Assembly: GCF_030867095.1 (NCBI RefSeq)
Contig: NC_081828.1
Location: forward strand, 50,321,434 to 50,385,433
Source of the DNA: Alligator mississippiensis
Lineage: Eukaryota > Chordata > Crocodylia > Alligatoridae
Direction: 5' to 3'
DNA length: 64,000 nucleotides
The notes under the pieces were generated by a model. It was given only the letters and a program-made list of their open reading frames with translations. It did no database searches and had not been told where the DNA came from. Shown here in pieces: positions 38,701-53,700 of the stretch. The stretch's first letter is position 1; each line of letters begins with the position of its first letter. Both the position numbers and the translations under genes were made by a program.

Positions 38701-41700
38701 AGGAGGCCTCAACTATAGGGACCCCAGACAGTGTGGGGTGCCCTAGCACCAAGAGGGCGCATTATTTGCATAGCGCCAGGGAAGGCACAGCTCTCACGCC
38801 AGTGCGTGAGCAACTGGCGGCGAGGAGCGCGGCCAGTGGGTCGCGGGCGCAACCGGTAGGTTGCAGATGGGGGACCGAGACCCCGGATTGCGTGCGGGGT
38901 ACATAGACCCCAGCCCCAGGGAGAGGGGCGATATGATTGAGAAGCCCTGTGGGGGCACAGCGAGCCCCAAAGAGGGGGAGCGCCATAGTATAGGATTGAG
39001 AAGCCCCATGGGGGCACGGCGAGCCCCAAAGAGGGGGAGCACCATACTGAGGAGCCCTAAAGGGAGGGGCAATTACTGAGGAGCCCGAGACGGGCATAGC
39101 GAGCCCGGCCGCAGGCTAGTGTGGCAACACCCCTCAGACCGAGGCAGGGCGTTGCGGTTGCCCCCAAGAAGTCAGGGAGTAGCAGCGCGGGGAGCCAGGG
39201 TCAGAGAGGGTGCCTGTGCGGTTGGCTCATAGGACCGGAGGCCCGCTAGAGAGTCCCTGAGCGGAACCACACTGGCAGGGGAGGCCCAGAGTGGGCAAGA
39301 CGAGAGTTCCAGCAAGAGGCTGGGCATGAGAGAGGGAGCCCAGAGTGGCCATATTAGAGAGGAGGCCCGGGAAGCGGGCGTACAGACCGGACAACGTCTA
39401 TTACATCTGCAAGGCTTGGGGCGTGGTATTAGGGGTTGGTAGGAGCCACGCATAGCCCATAAGGCTAGGGTGTCTGGGGAACACCCACCATATCGGGAGA
39501 CCCCCAGGGGGTCCGGAAGAACCGCGGGGACAGAGGTCCCGAGTAGCCGTGCCCAGGGAAGACACAAGGCAGCCTCCCTATCATATAAACATCAAAGACG
39601 TGGCGGGCGAGAATTAGAGAGTGTCTTGGGCCGGCCTGACACGGAGCGAGGGACCTTAAGGAGATCACGGCCCTCTGTGAGGACCCCGCCGTGACACATA
39701 CCTTTAGGTTTTATTAAAACCCCAGTCTAAGTTATAATGTCCCTTTAAAATAAGCTACAACATTACCATTGTGGGGCTCTCCTATAGGCTGTGGGCCTGA
39801 TCTGCCACTGGTTGGCCCCACCCCATGTGCAGTTACTTACACCTATGCACCATGAATGGAAAACACTCCCATCCTGATGATCACTCACCCATTCTACCAG
39901 TATAAATGATAACACAGGATTCAGTGCAGCTGTGAATCAGACCCAGCAACATGAGACAGCTGACAAGGAACCCTCATTTGGAGACTGGGAACAAAGAGCC
40001 TCTCCAAATTAACTAGAAGATTATCATGCTTTCCCAGGGACACAATGAAACTGCACCTAAATTACTTGAATCCCTAGCCCGGACTTCAACACCTCACTGG
40101 TCCCCCTGGAATGGAGTGGAGCCACAGTGACATCCAGTGGACAGTTGGGTTATCACAGGTGCAGCCTCTTCACTGACTTACTTGGCATAGGCAGCCTGCA
40201 GTTTCTAGTTACTGATATCAGAAGCATGGGGAAAGATACTTATGACTGGTGTTAGAGGTAAGGCAGGGTGTGACGACTGAATGTTCCCATGGAACTGTAT
40301 TAGAAGATCTTCCCACTTGACCAAAAGTAATGCTGCCCAGATATAATTAACCCTCTGACTGCTGGACATTGCAGCTGCTTGGGTGTTGTGCTGTTTGTAT
40401 GAATTGTCATTCTTCTGACTAGAATAAAGGGATCAATAAGCCTATCCAGAAGACAATGCTGGCGCTAGTGTGCTTGGCATGACCCCCATTGGTACTGTAT
40501 GAGACCAAGGGGTGGCCCTTCTTTCAGTCTGTCTTCAGTGACGTGCTGTGCAGCCTTGGGGACATCCTTATACCTTTCTATGTCCAAAGCTGTAGATATA
40601 CATAACTTTCAACTGCCTTAAGTGAGGAAGAGAATTGCTACTATGGAGTACAATGAAACAAGGTTAAAGTTATAACAGTTTGGGTGTATTTATATCACCC
40701 TATGAAGATGCATATGTAACAGTTACAGCTTATACCCTTATAATTCAATACTAGTATAATTGGTATTTCTGTCTACGCCATTCCTGTAGAATGGGTATTA
40801 AATAGGCCTCCCTCAAAGGCCCTTCATAACTAGGATTAAGCCTCCATATTTACAGTCAGGTAGCACAATACAACAGGTTAAATATCCAGCATCAGCACTT
40901 TATATGACCTATAGCCTGCTATAGCATCTCCATGTGATGCCATTACTCCTACTATGTCTTTTATCACTAACATTAGTCTATACTGGTGAAGGAAGGCTCT
41001 AGAGCAGTGATTTTCAATCTGTGGTCCATGGACCCCTAGGGGTCTGCAGACTATGTCTAAGGGGTCCACAAAAGATGCCTATGATAAATCAAAAGTACAT
41101 GAATGCCCACACTTACCATTCAAAGGGGTCTGTACCTCCATTCAAAAATTTTTAGGGGCCTGAGAATGAAAAAAGGTTGAAAACCACTGCTTTAGGGGGA
41201 TTAAGCAGGGAACTCTGGACTCATTGGTTCTATCACCAGCTACTGTTTTACTGGATGGCCTTGGGCACATCATTTCAATTGTCTCTGTCTTACGCTCCGG
41301 ACAGCTGACATACTTACACCAGTGCAATTACACTAATGTAAAAACGTAGTAGGCAAATGATGCAAACCCCAAAATGGGATAACTTTGCCCTGAAAGAATC
41401 AGGGGCAAGTGGTACACTTTACACCATTTTAGGGATTGTCTGTCCATATCCAGTTCCAGGGAAGCATTTGCTAAAGGCAAATGGGCCATTACTCACTCCC
41501 TCATCATATACAGTACAGTGACAAGGTGCAGTAATACCTGCTTGTTGCATGCAGCTGCCCTGGGAAAACTGCACCATTTGTCTGTTCCTGATCCTGGTGC
41601 CTTTTCACCACTACAATTACATTGGGGTATATGCTTGTTCGGCCATGCCCTTGCACAGCTAACAGAAAGAAGGGATTCTACTACTTTAGGAGCCTTGGGT

Positions 41701-44700
41701 GAGAAGAGCTTTCAGAACAACAGCTGTCTATATTGGCAGGATGCTGTCTGCTTCAACTTTACTTACCAGTGACTGCTGCCCAGCAGGGCCATGTGGTCTG
41801 TTTTAACCCCATAATGACCAAAAGGGACATCAGCCATCAGATAGCAGAAGTGAGCAGCTTCTATTAGCCCTTTCCCAGCTGGACAGAGAGGAAAAGAGAT
41901 AAAAGCTAAACAGACCAAAAACTATGAGTGCAATAAACATTACTGTGAATACTTTTACACCTGTATGTGAGAAAACAGCTGAATTAACTTGCCCCTTCTG
42001 CCCATTGAGCACTTCAGTCCCTTCCCCAACATCCCCCTTCACTGCTGCTGTTCTTCCAAGTAATAAGTGTTGTTTTCAATTAGAGGAACCTGACTGGGTA
42101 ACAAGTACATGTGCCATCAGCTCCCAACTTAGGTATGGTGCCCAACTTAGGTATGGTGCCAGTAAGCGTACAACTCCAATTTCAGTCTATCAGAAGATGG
42201 TAGTTGTGGCAAAATGTGTTGTCACCATTTAATTGGCTCTAGGAATGAGCAGAGTAAGTTATTATTCTCAGTCAGTCACATCTGCCATTTGGTGCTCTGA
42301 GATAGTTTGGAGTTTCTAAGAGGGAAGTGAATATCAATTTCAAAGCCTACAATAATGCCATATACCTGCAGGATTTTGCAGTCTATCGTTGCCTACAGAT
42401 GAGCCAAGAGGCTGCTCCAATGTGCTATAATTACAGCGTGTCAGAGCAGACTCAATTAATCGAGTCTGCTGGAGCATGATAATTACTGCACTCCAGCTAG
42501 CGTCAGCATCTTATATATCAGTGTCCCCATGCTTCAAAATGGTGGTGCTTCAAAATGACTCATTTGATGAGCTTTAGTTCAAGCACCTCTGCCACCATTT
42601 TGAAGTGCAGGAACACCAAAACATGAGACACTCCCAGTGCTTTAATTAGAGTGGCTTTCAGAGCTACTCTAATTAAAACACACCCTGCCCCCCCCAACAC
42701 GCTCACAGGGAACATGTAAAAACAGCCTATGTCAGTGATTCCTAACCCACAGCTCACATGCAGCACATTGACCATGGCCACAGATAATTATAACGTTTAA
42801 ACTGAGACTGATGGAAAAACAAAGCATAATATTGCCCGCAACATGTTACTCGCTCAGTGTTGTCTCCCATGGATCAGCAAAGGTTGGAGACCACTGGTAT
42901 GTACTGTCTGTGACTGTGTACATGAAAGACAGCAATACCTTCTTCCATTTCTGCCTCACTATGAGGAGTGAAACACTGCAGTTAGAAATGTACATATGTC
43001 TATGCCCATATAAAAGCATATACCAGTGAACTTCTGCACACATAGACATGAGTTCCCTGTTGCAGTGGAACATGTAGATCACTTTGTCAAAGGAAACCAG
43101 ACCCACAAGTTCACAGGCTGGGGTTTGTAAACTAACAGAGGTGTTTAGGCACAAACACATAATTATATGCACTACAAAATCACACGAAAAGAAGAAAGTG
43201 AGCAAGGCTTACAAATATGTACACATCTGTTCACAGCAACTTACAGAGTCCCATATGCTTCTGAGATGTCACAAAGCAGTTTAAGAGAAGCTGAACAGTA
43301 ATTTAATAATACAGCTGTGGTGTCCAGCTGAAGAGGGGAACAAGCATTTAGCCTGGCAGTAAAGTAGCATTAGCTGTCCTGACACCATTGTGCAAGGAAT
43401 TCAAGAGAGAAAAGACAGAAGCACTAGCCCCACCCCAGCCTGGTCCATTCAAGCACTGGAGAGATTAATGGGATGGTACCTGATGGCTCAGCTGTGACCA
43501 GGAGGCTGGGAGCAGTGTGAATAGGCACCAGTGCCCCCTCCCCAGCTCCCATTTCTTCCTGTTGTATTCCTGGTTCATACGAAATGCAAAAGCACCCTCC
43601 CTGCTTACAAGAGCACTCAGCAAATATCCCACATCTTCACAATTTCAAGAAACAAGCATCCCAGAGCTCTAATCCCCTACCACACCACTCCGAAACACAG
43701 GCAGGAGCCAGGTAAGAAAACTGAGTTGGTATCCAGTCACTCCCCAAGTCCCCAGTCCAGGCAAGCATACCTGTGAGTGCTCAGGTCACACTGCAGGCAC
43801 AGCAATGACTGCCCCATTATCACAGCTTTAAAAATGTTGGCCTGTTTTTTCTGGGTGGTCTCTCAATTTTAGTGGTCATCTTGTGGCAGCAAAGGTTATT
43901 GCAACTGAAACTGTAAATAAGCTCTACCTTTGTCTTCCCTTTTCCTAAGTGTCCCAGCTATACACCAACAGTGACCTCAATAGCTGACCTAGAGAGCCCA
44001 TTTTAACTAGGGGCAAAATGATATTTAGCCCACCACCTGGAGGGCTAGGCCTAGCTGCTGTGGTGGTGGAGGTGATATGTGTGTCTTTACAGTTGAGATG
44101 AACTGAGACTAAACAGTTTTCACTCAGGGCCCCAGGCAGGTTTTGTACTTTAGCCATTCAAGCCCTTACTCTCCTGCTTCCTGGAACAGAATACACTAAA
44201 TCTGTGAGCACAGTTGGATGCTGCATGTGGACTTCTGATCTGGAGACAGTATCTGCCTCTGCTCACCTAAAGTGTCTCCCATTGTGACAATGGCTCGATG
44301 GTTCAGCTCAGCCTCTCCAACATGGTTGGACAATATCACAGCTAGATGGGGTCTCCAGTCTCCCCATTTGCTATCTCCACAGCACTGGGAAGGAAAAGAA
44401 AGAAGGAAAAGGAAGATAAACACATAGTTCGCCATCTTGACATAGCCTCTACCTGACTTCAGTTGAAAGCTATTAAACCTCACAGAGAGAAGGACCATTT
44501 ACTCTAAAGAAATGGGGATGTAAAGAGGGAGAAAGAGGAAATCCACAAGAAATTAATGCTACACCTCCTCCTGCTGCTCACTGGAGGTTCACCAGTGCTG
44601 CCCAATGGCTGTGCCTCTTGAAAGAAGCCAGCTTAATGATACAGGGTAGATACTCATGCAGAGTAGCAAAAAACATTCATCCAGCTTCATCCCTCTGTGC

Positions 44701-47700
44701 ATCTGCTCCAGTCATCAGGTGCCTCACCCCATGCTTTCCCTCTATGCCACCATCAGCCAGCAACTCCTACCATCCATGCACTTCTAAAGATCAGCTTCAT
44801 GTTTCCCCAGGTCAGCTTCATACCTTCCCCCTTCTCATAGCACCAGTGAACATTGGCACACGATCCCGCATAGAGATAGTAGTTATTATACTTCACCCAA
44901 CCCAAATGTATCAAATTCCTATAAAAGAAAAATGCTGTTCTGGTGCTGTCATCCTATAGAAAATCAGCAAGCCCAGTATTCCTATTCCAAACCTATGCTA
45001 GGCACTGTAGGAGGAAGTAGAAGGCCACATGTGATAAGTACCAGAGCTGCTTGGGGTATTCTTCCTGACATGAGCTGGAAGAGAGTCTGCAGGGGATCAT
45101 TGACAGCCAATGTGCTGGTGAACCTGTAAACAGAGAGGAGAAGGAGGGCTATTATGCTCATGGCTCTCCAAGGCCTCATTCATCTCCAAAACAAGGAAGA
45201 AATGGCAACCCACCTCCCAAAAAATGCTCCAGAAAAGGTTAAATAAAAGCTGTTGATGAGAATATGACACAAAAAGGAAAGAATAAATCCCAGAAGGCTG
45301 GTGATCTCTATGTTATTTGCAGGCCAGACAGCTGCAAAGGAGAACTCCTCAATTCTGGGAAACATCTCCCTGGAAAGGGTTCAGGTTGTTTGAGGTACAG
45401 ACAAAGTTAGAGATTACACAGGGATGTCACACAATTGTAAATGGAAAGGGAAGGGAACTGCCTAGGCCAGACTGTGAATGGAGGATTTTCATTCAGTTTA
45501 AAGGAAGATGTGAAGCAGAATAGCTATTCTTAATTAATTCCCTATGTAAGCACTTACAAAATAGATTAGGCAAATCCAGATTGAAGATTCATTTATTCTG
45601 GAATTAAAGCATCCACATTGCAAGTTAACTGGAAAAAGTTCATCAGAATAGTTCTTCTAAAAAAACCTCCCCTTGCAGACAAGCCTTGTAATGTTTTCTA
45701 TATTACAATATGGTCAATTGTACAAAGGTGAGATTCTTTGAAATAGTTAAAGTTGGGGCATTAGGGCTGTAGCCCTAGCCTAAAGGCTTAACTTTCTGGT
45801 GAAGAAGGGGTGAAGTTAAGTAAGCTGCCCTATTAAATCTCAAAGAATTGTGGAACATTGGAACAACAGACATGCCTGTAAGTGCAAGGCGAATACTGGA
45901 TCCTTTCAAACACCGCATATTCACCCTTTCCTCACTCAGCCAGCTTCTAACTCATGTAAGGATTTTCACATGGACCCCCTCTCCCCCCGATAACCCTCCA
46001 CAAGTGCGGCAGCTAGTCAAGGAATTAGTGTCTAAGATGCTGCTTCTCTTCCTCCTTTAAGGCTGGATTTTATGAGGTGCCAGATTACAGCATTTTTTTG
46101 AGGACAGATGTGAGCTACCCCCCACCAAAGCCAAGCCAAGCCAAGCCACACTAATACAGTGAACTTGCTCCTCTTTATCCAATCAGCCCAATATGGTCAC
46201 GCTCCCCTTATCCCACAGCCCACTCTCCATGCCCAGATTGTCTTACCAGCTGATCAGCACAGGCCATGTTATTTTCATTCACATTGCTGGGGTGTTTCAG
46301 GTTACTCCATCCCACATCTCAGAACCTCTAGGAGTAGCTTCCCCTTGCTTCCTAGCCACCAGATTGGTTTTTCTTGCCAAGCTGGAGGCATGCATGCCTG
46401 AGGAGACTAGCCAGATCTGTACAGGTTCCCCCGCATGCCTATTCAGCTGACTGACAAAGTAACGGAGCATGAAGGGCTTGACTAGAACCTGTGCATTGTT
46501 TTTGCTTTGTAGCATGGCTACCATGAAAGCAATGAGTGACACCTCAATGGCTAGCTGTGCCCAGCAAAACCAGTCACCTGAAAGCTGCCCTCTGGCCATT
46601 CCTACCCACCCAGTCAGCACCCAGCTGTAAGTCCGTGAGTCCATCTTGCTTGACAGAAACAGGGCATGACCCCACAGCTGGTTTCTCATGGCCCAGTCCA
46701 AAGCTTCCTGCAGCCAAAATAATAATAAAAAAATCATCTTATTACCATCTGTTATTATTTCACTCTTCTACAGCTATGAAAGAAATGCCCAATTCCATGC
46801 CTAGTTTGGGACCAACAGCTCTGGCTCCCCAGCCTGACTTCTCTGGAGATTTTTGGGCTGAAGCTTGTCTTGCTAGGAGATCTCTGCATCTATGGCAGGC
46901 TGGTCTCATGTGAAATGAATTGTTTTTCCTGCAGATGTGATTCTTCATCCCAGACACTGAGCTAGCTCAGGCCTGAGAGAGCTATGTAATTCAACACCCC
47001 CCCCCCCCCAGCCCCCATCAACTACAGATAGAGGTTAATGGACTTAGAAAGTCAAAGGGAAACTCAGCCACTTCTCTCCAAACAGGGCAATGCTGGGGGG
47101 GTTGATGGCTGAGGAGGCACTGAAATGTACATCAGCCACTTACCTTCTTCCTGCCATAGTAAAGGAGCTTGGTGAACTTCTCCACTATCTGCTCTGGTGT
47201 ATCCATGCTGGGTGGGATCTCCCCAGTGAGGAGATCTCGTGTTCCAGAGCCATATGACGGCCACTCATCATCTGTCAAGTTGATCAGGTTGGTCGCTGGG
47301 TTTTGCCTTCTGTACTTCTCCAAGCGCTTGCAGTCTTGCATCAGAAGCTCAGCTGTGTCTGAGCCTACCATGGACTACAAAGAGACAGGGAAGAATACAT
47401 GATTTGCCATATCAAACCAGGCCAATGACCTATCCAGTCTGGTATCTAGAACAAGACTGAATATTTCGAGTGATTCCTTTTGGACCTTCCACTCATCATC
47501 AGTTTTCCCCCTCCATTGCTGGCTTTTATGATTTTTATCCTGCCAACTGTCACCAGTGAGTCTCTTTTAACCACTTATATGTACTGTTAGTGGAAAATGG
47601 TCGTGGCAACTAGTTGTCAATAAGTAAAATTCAAATGCTGGTGATTTTACTGGTGTATATTTTTTTCTAATGACCCAGGGCAGACCCCCTGCAGATTAGG

Positions 47701-50700
47701 TCTGAATAATTATTCACCTTTTCAGTATAAATCTAGCTCCTAAACCAAGCTGACAGCACCCCTGTAAGTGGTGCTGTTGTACAGGAACACTGGTACCCCT
47801 TGGTACATGAAGCAGCCCTGAACCTGCATTTCTTCTATATACCCAGTATTTTGGGCAACAAGACTGAGAGAGTGTGTTGCATTTAAGATTCCATATTAGC
47901 AATACTTGGTTGCTTCACACTTACACTAAGGACCCTCACTACAAGCTCTCCATAACAGAATCAAAGGGACTCAAAAGCTTTGGTACATCTCTATAACAGC
48001 ACCTTGCAGTGCAGACACGTACCCCATTCTGACGGCAAAGCAGGATCAAGAGTTTCCAAAGCAGGGCTGAATCTCTGCCTCTCTGAGTTGTCAGGTCACA
48101 GCTCATGGCCACTCTGTGTTGGCAAAATGTCATCACATCCACCTTGTGCAAATCTTCCCTGCAGAAACAATCATAGAAGCAAAAGGGTGGGGGATGTCAG
48201 CAAGTATAGAAGATGGCATCCCCAGGGACATCAAGGAGGAATCTGTGAATCATGTGGAGGACTCCAGAGGCTCAAGGGGGCAGGAGGTGGGAAAAAAAAG
48301 CTCTTCATATGCAAATCAATAACAACTGTACCCATATGCAAGGCTCGCAAAATATAAGAGTATGGGACTGGAAGGGACGTCTTGGGTCATCAAGTCCAGT
48401 TTTCTGCACCATCAGGTATCTTTGTAATAAATAGATGTCCCAAGGGCTCCACAGGAACATCTGCTCCAGCCACTCTTACACACCTCATACACAAAGCACC
48501 CCATAACAACGCAAAGATAGCAGCTGGTTATTCTTATTCCCATTTTGCAGATGGCTCAACTAGAATGATTCACAGTATATCTGAAATCCCTTCTTAGTGC
48601 CCTTAGGATATTTTTACCTGATTAATCTGTAAACAGAGAATGTCAAATATACTTAGAATTGTTGGGTTCTAGCAATCCTAATGCTGGTCTGGTGTCTCCT
48701 TCTGTTGTCCTACTACCATCTGATCTTCAGTTTTCTACCCAACTTCTATACTTCCTCAGTTCTCCTTTTGTAATTTCATCGCTCTCCTTCCTTTAAACAG
48801 GATGTTTCCTCTCTCATTTGCTTTGCCCATGAGCTACTGAATGCCATATCAAGATAACCAATGTAAAAGAGAACACATTTAATGTATCAAAAGGGAAACA
48901 CCCACCAGGCTTTCACTTATGTGACCTCAACTCCTAAGGGCCTCAAAATCAGGCCTTAGTACTTCATAGCTTAAGAGCTTGCCAGGACTGAATATTCTGG
49001 TTGTATAGACCACTGATTGTACAAAGATTCTGGATGTCCCAGGAGACCTTCCTAAAACCAGGTTTGCTGAGACATAACTACAAAATAGGACCAAAAACCT
49101 TAAATCCCTAGTTTAGAACTTTACAAATGAGTCTTATCTCTAAAATAAGCCTAACAAAAAAACCTGGATCTAAATACTTCAAATCTATTCAGTCTTTGAA
49201 ATTTGAATCAAAATGCCCTGGCTAGGGATCAGCTCCAATTCTTTAAGTAATTATACTACTCAGATGGTAAAGCTGGTACAAAATACTACAGCACAGCCTG
49301 AAAGGAGGCTGTTTCTAGGCAGCAAGAAATACAGAGAAGGATGGTTTACTATGCCCCTTTGATGACTTTGTACCTGACCAGAGGCCCAGGGAAAGCTTGC
49401 AGTTCCTCTTGCTCTTTTGTGTTATCAAGGATGACCTAGAAAACAAGAGCAGATTCAGTGACTGGTTTCTTCCTGCCTGGTTAAAGCTCCATCTGAACAA
49501 TCAGAAAGCTGAGGTGCTTCAGCAAATGGCCTGACAATCTGGGTAAAAGTCCTCTGGGTAACTTTAGCGAATCTATATTGTTACAGAGCAGATGCACTAA
49601 GATATTGTGTTGGTTAGATGGTGAACTTTAAGAAGCAATTGGCATTTGGGTCATATACTTCTTGCCTTTGGAAGAAAGAAGACACAGTTTAATGTTTATA
49701 GCAGGAAGGAAACAGGCTGACTTTATGAAAATCAACCTTCCAGTTAGGAGTACAGTCTACTTGAGGCACTTGTTTGGATCCCACACCCCACCCCACATCT
49801 CACACCACACCCACCGAGCCCCTCACAATCATCAATGTATTTCTCCTTTCTACAATTTCAGAAAGGGCTAGCATACCCATTTTGCAGCTGAGAAATGGAG
49901 GCACAGAACAGCTAAGTAAAGGTGACAAGGAAGTCTGTGCCAAAGTCAGGACTAGAACCAAAATCCCCCAAGTCCAAGGGAGGCAAGTGTCATAACCAGC
50001 AGGCCATCCTCTCCCCCAGTCACTCCCCCACCTCTCCTAAGAAGACAGCTGTAACTCCAAAACATCAGAACAGACCAGCCATCTGAAATCTATATCTATG
50101 AAATCTGGTATAAGAGCCAGTCCAAGTGACTCCTGCAGGACTTGAATGATGGTAATCAACTAATAAAAACAACCTGTATCATACTCAAGAAATGGTAAGA
50201 ACTAGAATGGCCTGAGCCCTAAGTAAGATCCCTTCCACTGTGTCAAGGTTCCCTACCTGCAGAGCAGAGCTCAGCCAGAGCTTTGGGTGGGGGAAGGGAG
50301 CTGCAAAGTATACAGCTTTATTTGAAGTTTCACAGTGAAAGAGGCTGTGTGGGTACGGTACATGAGGCTCTGAGGATTAATGGGGCTGTGTGGATTAATG
50401 GGAAAGTAGTTAGTCTCCATCTGAGGGGCTCAGCTGATTGCTTACCTCCAGGCTGTGCAGTTCCACAAGGGCAGGCTGCCCCTCAGCTGGGAAATTAGGG
50501 CACACTCGAACCAGGTGGCCCCCTGCTCCAAAGCACACTGGCACATGAGGGAGTGAATACTTGAGGGGTGCCACATGGTGCAGGGTGGCCAATGAGGCCT
50601 CCTCTAAAAATTAAACATAGACACAGGCCAAAATCAGCTCCCTGGTTTTCACTCAGCACTGTTCATATTTGCAGAGAGAGGGAGGGAAAGCACCCAACTT

Positions 50701-53700
50701 TCTGTTCCAGGGATGGCATCACTGAATTCTCCACAAATGACAAGGAGCCAGTGCCACAGGATCGCAGGTCTCTTCTGGGCCTTCTGACATATTTGCATAG
50801 TAGTGGGTCCAGTGTTGCCAGAGACAAGAATTATTGTATTTGTATGGTAACTTTAACTCTTGCATGGCCCTTGCAAAAGTAACCCCAAAGTGCTATAATT
50901 CAGGAAGATCCAAAGAGCATTTGCACTTGAAAAAAAAATTCAATCACGTTTCCACTTCTAGATAACTTTAAATGGTCTCTGTATCAACCCTCATGTGCAC
51001 AGACTCACTCAGAAGCTCCTTACGCAGGTGACTCTACTTCTAAAAGCAAGGACGTGGCAACAGAGGCCAGTGACACTAAAACAGAATTCAACTGACACAG
51101 CAAAGTTCTAAGAGGTGACGGTGATCAAAATAGCTCTGTTAAGGCAACGTGATCATCTATTAAAGACAAAGAGAATACATACACGTATCCTTAATTTTTA
51201 CAATGCATGATATTTTTCTGTTGACTATAATTCTTCCATTTTTCAAATCTGGCAACATGGAAACAGGTTCTATATGCCCATCCATAGACAAACCCTCAGT
51301 AGGTGGCCAATAAACAGCATCACTCTTCACATTCCAAGCTCCTCAAATAAAGGCCACTCATCCCCCTCTGAATCTTTTTAGTTTCATGAGCAAGGGCAAT
51401 AGCATATCCTGAACTTGTCCCGTCTCCCTAACTAGAGCTCCTGCATAATCCTGGCCTCACCTGAGGTCTTTGGTGGTTTCATGGTTACCCACCTGTATGA
51501 ACTGGACTCCAAGCTTCAGATGGAGTGGGGTCATACTGATTGGAAGAGTCAAAAATGTACTGACTGAGTTCATAACTGCTGGAGCTGAGGCCAGATTCCT
51601 TGTACCGCTGGAGCAGACTGGGCTCACCAGTGCTTGAGAGCTAAGAGAACAGACAAGCCAAGATGACACAAACAAAGTGAAAGGGAAAAGGGTAGGAGAT
51701 AAAGGAAGGTAGAAGTGAAGACAGGGAAGATGGGAAAACATGAAATGTGGTATAAATTAAATTAAACCAGTTTGCAAGTATGTAGTGAGAGTGTCACATC
51801 TTTCACCAAAATTGGAATTGAAAAAATTGCTTTAGAGCTAACAGCAAAAGCCTCCACTGCTTGCACTATAGAGCTATCCTCTCAGGCTGAGGCACAAGTA
51901 CCTCATCTCTATGGTGGATCTGGCACAGAGGGAGACAGGCAGCATGCACCACTGCTGAGGGTAACGATGCTTTCCCTCTGATAATATCAAGAAGTTTAGA
52001 GTCCAAGACAATTTCAGTTTGTACCCTGGTCATTCCCAAAAGTTTTGCTAAATGCAATTCAGCTCTTTGGCTGGCATAATTCAACAGAGTTCCACTGACT
52101 TTTGTGGAGCTATGCCAATTTAACACAGCTGTGGATCTATGCTACTACCTCAAACAGACATGATGTGAGCACCCCAGTGTGGCCACCAACTGGGGCGCAG
52201 GAACCAAAAGAGCATTTTCTATCAGGAAAAAATTGCCCTGGAGGGAGTTGTTCACAAAACACAGTAAATCTGGACAGGGTCTCCTCTCTGTAGTCTGGAT
52301 AAGCAGTGCTGTGCCACATGCAGAGCTTCCATCTACCTACCCTGGTAACAGAGTGCTACGCTGCTGGGCAGCAACCTGGGGAAGATATGTGAGGTGAGCA
52401 GAGGAAAATGGATACCCTAGAAGAACCAAGGGTGAAATAACCCAATAAGATCAGCCTTTCAACCAATATCAGGCACAGCAAGGGAGGCTTCTGTATTCAG
52501 ATGCCTGTGAAGTATAAGTGAAAGCCCAGCAGGAGATTTTATAATCACAACAGTAATAACCAAGGCTCTGCATGAAAGTCTCGAAGTACTGTACAAACAG
52601 TACTGAACTAGCCTTCAAAATAACCCTGTAAGACAAGGACGTAGTGTTTTCCCCACTTTGCAGACTGCAAAACTGAGGCACTAGGCAGCATAGGGATTTG
52701 CTTGAGGTCAACTAAAAAGGTTGACAGAAGCACCAGGGATAAGGCCCAGGTCTCCCGATTGCCTGGCTTTTCTCTAACAACTACACAATGTTCCTCCTGC
52801 CTGCGGATGAACTAACAGATCTCCCAAACCTCCCAGTCATCACTCTCACGTGGTTACCTCATGTGGCTGGATGCTGGCCTCCTCCAAGGAGCTCCTTTGG
52901 GGTGCCTCCCCAGTCCACTCCTGCCTGGAGCTAGAGATGTAACTCTCCTCATAGGAATCAAAGTTCTTTGATCTATGGAAGGGAACCGAGTGAAGACCCA
53001 ACATGAAGGCAGAGAGACCATAAATCATTGCAAGTCCATAGAATCCACTGCAAATCAGCTCAGTGCCAATTCCATAAAGTGTCAGTACTGGCAGCTCCCC
53101 ACAATGCGTAAAATATTGGACAGTGGCATGTATATGAGTTCTAGACAAAGACACAGGTAATAAGAAGAAACAGGACAGGTCTCTGCAACTTCTGGAGTAG
53201 ATTCTGGCTCCTGCCAAATAGACCAGGGTTGTAGCATTGCACCCAACCTGCTATATCCCAGTGAGATGAAAAGTGACTTTAAAGTAAAAAGGGTCATGTT
53301 TCTAAAGATATTTAGTGCCCTGTCTGCTTTATAAACCACTGATAGGTTTTGAAAAAAACTTGTCTGTAAGCCTCAGACCCCTTCGAGCTGCAACCATGCA
53401 GGCCACACCATTGAAACTTAACTCATCATCATCATCATCACATCGATTTCCTTAGTGGCTTTTTTTTTTTTTTTTTTGGGGGGGGGGGGGGGGGAGGGGG
53501 GCAGGCAGACACAGTACTTCTCCAATACAGTTTATAATCTAGGAGACTGAGCTAAAAGTCTTGATATCAATGGGAGTTTTTCTGTTGACTTCAAAAGAGA
53601 CTGGCTCAGAGCCTAAGGGCTGCATTAATCCTAGCTGCACAGCCCACCTGTGATTCTTTACTCTCTGGGCACACTGGCATGAGACAGGTATAACTTAGCT

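Larger units (their letters stand above)
38279..39696 (+). mobile_element. Solo LTR of an LTR retroelement / endogenous retrovirus-like element
   Basis: 1418 bp starting TGTCGCAGG and ending CCGTGACA (TG...CA ends with inverted TGTC/GACA). The flanks are AATAC (38274-38278) and CATAC (39697-39701), a 5-bp target copy with one mismatch. A TATA box lies at 38459-38464. The LTR is CpG-rich, unlike the intron, and carries internal tandem repeats. No internal coding region is present, so it looks like a product of recombination between two LTRs. Family not identified. Confidence 0.6.

Noticed and set aside
38935..39110. Possible CRISPR-like array
   Set aside because: Adjacent degenerate 59-bp units without unique spacers, inside an LTR of a vertebrate genome.
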